NCBI GenBank assembly: GCA_963693305.1
Contig: OY855903.1
Span: 55,685,150 to 55,749,149, forward strand
Source of the DNA: Meandrina meandrites
Taxonomy: Eukaryota; Cnidaria; Anthozoa; Scleractinia; Meandrinidae
Reading direction: 5' to 3'
Length of the DNA: 64,000 bases
Shown: positions 58,480-64,000 of the stretch, piece after piece
How positions within the stretch are numbered: position 1 is the stretch's first letter
Layout: every line of letters begins with the position of its first letter
Notes under the pieces: model-generated
What the model was told of the DNA's origin: nothing
The model's input: only the letters and a program-made list of their open reading frames with translations
Database searches by the model: none
Position numbers and translations under genes: made by a program

Positions 58480-60569
58480 AACAGACGTCACGCACGCTAC
58501 CTGTCCGATCATCCGCCATTTTTAGGAAGCCCTGGTGACGAAATTAGTAAAATATTCTAACCCAGTCTTCTCAATGCAAAGAACAAACAGCGCTTCATTA
58601 CGAATTACACACTTGCCCGTCATTGCCTTTCCGTTTCATTATGTCAAAGCAAGAAGTCCGGGAAGAGGCTCTGCTGAATATAAGATGCGTCGTCAAAGGC
58701 TATCATCTTTGCCGTTTCGAGGTGAATGTCGGCGAAGTGTTTACCGTAAACAAGAAGAGGGGATTGTGATAGCTGTTCAGAAAATACCACAAAAGCCGTG
58801 AGTCGAGCAGGAAAACGCCAAAACTAAAATGGTCCATCCCTTATTACTATGATGAAAAAAAGGAACGTCTTTGTACGACTGGATTTTCAATGAAGGAGTA
58901 TAGTGGGTAGCCCGACTTCACTCACATGGTTGGTCGGTTGGTTGGTTGGTTGGTCCATCAGCTGTAAACATTTTGATAAGAGAACTAAGAGTGTAGCAAG
59001 GCGGCCGTAATAAGGCTATTTTTTAAGGTTTAACAAGGAAGAGAAAAGCAAAGAAACAAAATGCGGCTGAAAATTATGTGTGGAAGGTACTTGACCGCCG
59101 CAAAAGCGATGCAACATGCGATATTTCCATGCGTTACAGCTGCTTGTAACGCATACATAGAAGATTCCTCGCATAACATAATTTCCTATTGCAAAGATAA
59201 CGCCGGAATTTTCAACTACGATAAACAAGTTTATCTACCACATAATCTGGTTTCGAACTGATAATCTCTGACTTCGTAGAACGTCATCTACCGCGTTGTA
59301 CATTTTTAAAAAGTTCGGGTAAAAATATTTATATAAACGCAATAGACAACGTGGGGGTCCATTGAGCCGCTGATTACCTGCAACGACCACCGTAGGCTCA
59401 CACAAATTGTCACAGCGACCGAGTATCGATGTGTACTTGCGGCAAGCTAGCTAGTGAAAGTGGTGATTTACTGGCCAAATATCTTGTTTACTGCAGTGGA
59501 AGTGGCTCAATTCGCTCACCAAAAGACTTGTTTTACTGGTTATACCTTCCATCCATATCGTGAATGTGTGTAGACGCTCGGCAGTGGTTTTCTTAGAAAT
59601 TGGAGCTCACAGGATCGGGGGACGGACCCGTATATTTGTTAGCCTGCGTAGCAAGCGTTCCCGTGCGAACGAAGCGCTATGTGTCCCGCGAGGACTCCCG
59701 CGAGTAAAGATTCTGGTCGCGCGAAAATTGGGGCGAGAGCAAAAAAGGAAAAGGAGCAGGGAGGGGGTGGGGCAGCGAGGGAACGCTTGCAAGCAAACCC
59801 CACGATTCTAAAAAACGCCCACCGATTTCTTCACGGGTGAGTTCATTCATAGATTGACAACTTGTCAATGGCGCCATTTTTCAGTGAGTCACACAACAGC
59901 ATCATTTAGCTTCAAAATGCCTTTTTAAAAGCCAAAATACTTCAAATTTTCGGGGAATAAAAGAAGCGCTTTCCATCTAGCGAAAGTGATGGTGTCAACA
60001 CTTTAAATTTAAAACAGAACAATTTTTTGCGTGCTGAACAAGACCGCTCACATTTCAATCGGCCGGAAACTCGCAAAGGGAAATCACAAAAGCACTCTAT
60101 AGTTTGTCTGGAGCTTTTAAATAATTAGTAGAATGTTCGGCTTAAAGAGCAGGTTTTCGTGAGGTTGATACAGTTTAGCAGTTTAACGGTATTATATTGT
60201 CCTACGGGGGAAAATTTATTTAAAACTGTTTAGCGTCCGCACTGGAAGCGGTTGTTTTGAAAACTGTCAGCGTGAGCAAATTGGCTGGCGTTAAATTTTG
60301 CAAAACGACCAAAACAAAGGATGAGTCGCCGCCGGCTTCTTTCACGTCAGGATAAGTAAAACGACTCGGAAATCTAAGTTGAAGTTGCCAAATAATGCTG
60401 GCAAAACACGTTCCTCCTTGCCGTTTTCCTTCGCACACAGACAACTGAGCTGAAGAATGTTAAAAGCTTTTGCCAAATCCATCAGACAGGCACAATCAAT
60501 ACACAAATTGATGGCATATAATATCCGGCTAGATTGCAGAATACCCGGCCCACTTTTTCACATCTTCAA
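58480..60569. other. Repeat-rich DNA, no exon found
   Basis: A GGTT run lies at about 58929-58953. A dispersed element is likely at about 59640-59803, where GCGTAGCAAGCGTTCCC and its inverse-like GGGAACGCTTGCAAGC frame GC-rich DNA. I looked for further cadherin exons of the upstream gene and found none that I can support. Confidence 0.4.
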
Positions 60570-60700
60570 ATGCTGCTCCCGCAGTCCCGGAGTCACCAAA
60601 TAAATAGAACAAATAGCTGCTCCCGCAGTCCCGACGTCGCCAAATAAAAAGTCCAAATAGCTGCTACCTGCTCCCGCAGTCCCACAGTCCCGCAGTCAAG
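60570..60700. repeat. CTCCCGCAGTCCC minisatellite
   Basis: The word CTCCCGCAGTCCC recurs about four times, with CAAATAA..AATAGCTG spacers. Confidence 0.55.
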
Positions 60701-60707
60701 ATAATTT

Positions 60708-61084
60708 ACATAACAACAGTATGCAAACGTCACGAAATATAATGTTTTGTCCTCGATCTTAAGAGCGTCGCGGCAAGGATAAGATAAATACATGTGTATT
60801 TCTCGTTCTTAAAGCGTGTTGCAGCAAGGATAATTGGAATAGATGTGTATTTGTCGTTCTTAAAGCGTGGCAAGCATAAGAGGAATAGATGTGCTTACAT
60901 AACAACAGTATGCAAACGTCACGAAATATAATGTTTTGTCCTCGATCTTAAGAGCGTCGCGGCAAGGATAAGATAAATACATGTGTATTTCTCGTTCTTA
61001 AAGCGTGTTGCAGCAAGGATAATTGGAATAGATGTGTATTTGTCGTTCTTAAAGCGTGGCAAGCATAAGAGGAATAGATGTGCT
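60708..61084. repeat. 189-bp tandem duplication with internal 60-bp subrepeats
   Basis: ACATAACAACAGTATGC starts at 60708 and again at 60897; the two units appear identical. Each contains two or three subrepeats of the form TCGTTCTTAAAGCGT..GCA..AAGGATAA..AATAGATGTGTAT, which continue singly to about 61210. The identity of the units suggests a very recent duplication or an assembly artefact. Confidence 0.85.
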
Positions 61085-61447
61085 AGTATTTCGCGTTCTT
61101 AAGAGTGTCGCGGCAAGGAAAAGTGAAAATACATGTCTATTTCTCGTTCTTAAAGCGTTTTGCACGAATAATAACTACAATAAATGTTTATCTCTCGTAC
61201 TGCATGTGTATCTTTATTCAATGTTACGGAACGCATTTAACTTCAATGACAATTACAACTTATTACACGATTCGATTTACTAAAATGTAACTGAACCTAA
61301 AAAACATTATTATTTCTCGCTCTCAGTTACGTTTAAGACAGCTAACCAAACTTAGTTAGCCATACCTCACAAATACAAAATTTCAAACAATAAGCTACAT
61401 AAGGAAAGGAAATTACACTGATTGTTTCACATACTGAAATGTTCGCA

Positions 61448-62590
61448 TTATCTTGATATTGTATTGTAAAGTTTCTTCACATCTTGTAAAAAAATTTCAA
61501 ATAAGTCCTGGTCCCTATTCATGTAGCGCCACATGAACTCCGCTAAGTAAGAAGAAAAGTGGTGTTTTCTGACGCCAAAAGAAGGGAGTTTACACTTAGC
61601 TTGTCGCCAGTGTCCTTCCATTTTGTTTGTGCTGTCGCCATTTTCGTTCACAAATTCCTTTGAGTGGTTAACAGTTCTATGAGTGTAGCCATACTTTTCC
61701 AAATTGCAGTACGCTTTCCAACAGTCTGAAATTATTATTGTCCCAGGCTCAATCCACTTTTGGATGATAGGTAGTAAAGTTGCTTCATCTCGTTTCTCCA
61801 CGGCTACAAGGAAACATTTTCTGCTGTCTGTCTCGATTCCACCGAACACCCACTGCCCTTCAACATGATGGCCACGATGGTATTTTCGCTTTCCGAATTT
61901 ACTTTCGTCAATTTGCACGACCTTGCCTTGCCCTCCTATTTTCACGCTGTTTTCAAATAACGTGACCTCGCACACCTCACGACAAAAATTGTCCCAGTCC
62001 ACGCCAGTGTTTGTTGCTAGTCCCAGTTCGTGGCGGATTTGGGCCTGATCTAAGTCCTGGCACCACCAATACGTACATTTCAAGATTTCTTCCAGCGTCA
62101 TTCTGCTTTCCGCGAACCAGCTTTGACTTCTTACTGACATCTCCACCTTGTGCCTCTTGCCATCAATTCGCCTTCTACACTCCCATTTCACACCATCAGA
62201 TCGGTCCTCGCATTTCACCAGCTGCATTTCACCTTCGCACACGGAACACATTTGTGACTTGGCTAATAGGCCTTCCTCCATCAACCATTCAATGAGAATG
62301 TCTTTATCGTGAAGTCTAACAATGAGGTCATCGTACCGCCATTTCCTGTGTTCTCCTTCTCGGCCGTAACTCCCTTTAGCCATTCCACACTGGGTTCCCT
62401 GGTCTTTTTTGACAACTTCCACTGGGGTTTGTGTAACCGTCCTACTTTGACGTGGTCGTTTTGAACCAATAGCAACTTGAACTCCTTTCTCATTCATGCC
62501 GCTCCCAGATGTCCAAGCCAACTTCGTCTTATAGGAGCACCTATTGCCTTCGCGAAAAGTTAGCATTCGCTTTTTCAGTGTTCGTTTCAA
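61448..62590 (-). CDS. Merlin-type DDE transposase (ISXO2/IS1595-like)
   Basis: An intact, intronless 380-aa frame on the minus strand. A Cys pattern CSVCx(8)C..C (residues about 115-138) resembles a zinc ribbon. The ISXO2-like core follows with VVQIDESKFGKRKYHRGHH (Asp228), IIISDCWKAY (Asp289) and NKMEGHWR (Glu325), the presumed catalytic DDE triad, and ends EFMWRYMNRDQD. Merlin elements of animals are related to bacterial IS1016/IS1595. All key residues are present, so it is either a recent active copy or a domesticated gene. I could not identify its terminal inverted repeats or 8-9 bp target duplication. It stands back to back with the ATPase gene on its right. Confidence 0.85.
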   Translation of the reverse strand: MKRTLKKRMLTFREGNRCSYKTKLAWTSGSGMNEKGVQVAIGSKRPRQSRTVTQTPVEVVKKDQGTQCGMAKGSYGREGEHRKWRYDDLIVRLHDKDILIEWLMEEGLLAKSQMCSVCEGEMQLVKCEDRSDGVKWECRRRIDGKRHKVEMSVRSQSWFAESRMTLEEILKCTYWWCQDLDQAQIRHELGLATNTGVDWDNFCREVCEVTLFENSVKIGGQGKVVQIDESKFGKRKYHRGHHVEGQWVFGGIETDSRKCFLVAVEKRDEATLLPIIQKWIEPGTIIISDCWKAYCNLEKYGYTHRTVNHSKEFVNENGDSTNKMEGHWRQAKCKLPSFGVRKHHFSSYLAEFMWRYMNRDQDLFEIFLQDVKKLYNTISR

Positions 62591-62599
62591 TAAGCATTC

Positions 62600-63327
62600 T
62601 GCCGTCTTCGATTAGTTATTGTTATTGTTACTGGTCTCTTTTCAATGACAAATCCCACCTCTTTCAAAACATATCTCGCCATATGCTAATTCAAGGCAGT
62701 TACTTTCAATGCCGCCGTTTCATTATTATTATTCTCATTAACGTTTTCAACGAAATATCTCACCCCGTTCTTTCAAACTCTATTCAGATAGCAATTCTAC
62801 CTTTCTATTCAGTGCAGTTGTTATCCGACACGGGTTTTCCATTCATTAATGATCATACCTCTCAATTGTTTACCTCTCTGATTTCACGCACGCATTATTT
62901 CTTTAACCCGGAACTCAAGCTCGCGAAAAAGGGAACAGTAAAAACAACTCCTTACTCCTCAAATCAAAACAGTGCACCAAGAAAAAAGATTTCAATTTTA
63001 CCACGCATTCCAACACTTAACAATACCATTTTACACAAAAGCGATTTCGCGATTTCACAACTACCGCTCGATGATAACCATTACGTAAAAACTCTTTCTC
63101 ATTGGTTGGTTAACAATGTCCTTTACAGGGACTGAGTTATACCGTTTCCTGTTTATGTTTTGTCAACAACCCTTTGTGTTTTATAGCATTCGAGAACAAT
63201 GCGTCAAAACTATTCATTGGTCAAAATTCTAATTTGCGGCATCAACCATTGACTATCACCTTTCCACCGACTCCATTCAGTCAGTTTGCATCTTCTCTCG
63301 AACTTGCTCCGAAGTCTTTTCTTCGAA
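62600..63327 (+). other. Spacer between divergent transposase and ATPase genes
   Basis: A 208-codon plus-strand frame (62509-63135) overlaps the transposase start and has no recognisable domain. It might be part of an upstream exon of the ATPase gene, but no splice evidence supports that. Confidence 0.3.
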
Positions 63328-64000
63328 ATGTACGCGCTTTCGAAACTAAACAAACAGAACGAGCAAACGTGGGTGAATTTGCAGAAGCGACTTAACGAAG
63401 TACAGTTTCCGTATGACAAACTCTTTGCAACAGAAGAAGTCCACGACTTCGTAAAAATCAAAGCGCTGTCAGTGGGTAGCTGCGAAGGCTTTTTTATACC
63501 ATCGCTGTTAACAACCACGGCGTACGTTCTTGCTGCCAATCAAGCCACCGTGCAAACTGTGACACATACTCAACCACTCAATATCTTCACAATCTTTGTT
63601 GGATATCCAGGAACAGGTAAACTCTTTGCATTCGCTCTTTACCTACAACTGCCAGTGTGTTTTGAAGTAATACAGTGCAATTCAGTTTTCGAATTGCTGA
63701 CTCGACTCTTTTTAACCTCTTCAACGTTCAGAAAACGAGCCTTTAATCGATAGCACTTCTTATATCAATAGCTCAATTTTCTAACCGCATTCTTTTTATA
63801 CAATGTTACAGGAAAATCTTCCGCAATACAATATGCTGCTCAGGATCCCCTGGAGCACTTAGAACTGACTTCTTCCATTATCAACAAGACAACGTCCTCT
63901 GGACTGACTAAAATGCTGGCCACGCAGAAGAAAGGTCTCATCCTGTCACCCGAAGTGTTCGATGTGCTGAACAAACTGATGAAATCGGACGAGGACAACG
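63328..64000 (+). CDS. P-loop ATPase, DUF3987-like (3' partial)
   Basis: Exons 63328-63616 and 63812-64000, running off the window. The Met start at 63328 is the first in the frame with good coding character. A Walker A motif, GYPGTGKSS, is rebuilt exactly across the intron (split after GTG's first base in phase 1), which strongly supports the splice. Before it is an alpha-helical N-terminus ending in FFIPSLLTTTAYVLAAN; after it come SSGLTKMLATQKKGLILS and PEVFDVLNKLMKSDEDN, like the "DE..ll" part of DUF3987-type ATPases. Those are found in phage, plasmid and mobile-element genes. Function is unknown. Confidence 0.6.

Noticed and set aside
62509..63135. 208-codon plus-strand frame as a separate gene
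   Set aside because: It overlaps the 5' end of the transposase on the other strand and shows no domain; composition is Ser/Ile/Phe-rich as expected from AT-rich DNA.

Overview
The window looks like nuclear DNA of an anthozoan cnidarian, most likely a stony coral. This is inferred from the gene families, AT-rich introns with GT..AG borders, and dense short inverted-repeat transposons; no species marker is present. Four gene regions are separated by repeat-rich DNA.

(1) 0.5-10.7 kb: a tandem duplication carrying two nearly identical secreted pentraxin-like genes. The second copy is complete (422 aa: signal peptide, coiled coil, an unrecognised cysteine domain, pentraxin). The first starts at its second exon here. 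The copies differ at residues that correspond to calcium ligands in vertebrate pentraxins.

(2) 11-15.9 kb: a transposon graveyard with a TCTCGG-rich inverted-repeat element, a 5'-truncated CR1/L2-like LINE with one frameshift, and a SINE. 16.6-23.4 kb: a complete seven-exon gene for a membrane-anchored DUF885-family putative metallopeptidase (763 aa), with three inverted-repeat elements in its introns. 23.7-31 kb holds mostly short inverted-repeat elements, one orphan first exon and a decayed recombinase-like fragment.

(3) 31.0-58.2 kb: one very large plus-strand gene with 49 exons visible (at least 1,657 aa, 3' end not found). It encodes a signal peptide, a conserved N-terminal segment, an LRR N-cap, 37 leucine-rich repeats each on its own exon with every intron in phase 2, an LRR C-cap, an FN3 domain, a fibro-slime domain, a Thr/Pro linker and cadherin repeats. 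The orphan exon at 27.2 kb is a paralogue of its first exon and has the same splice phase, so it could be an alternative first exon. Several inverted-repeat elements sit in its introns, including an 839-bp palindrome with a 7-bp target duplication.

(4) 58.3-64 kb: satellite-like repeats, an intact Merlin (ISXO2/IS1595-like) DDE transposase on the minus strand, and a divergently oriented P-loop ATPase gene that runs off the right end.

The genes are not an operon. Pentraxin, DUF885 and LRR genes look like ordinary host genes for secreted or surface proteins; the last pair may be mobile or mobile-derived.
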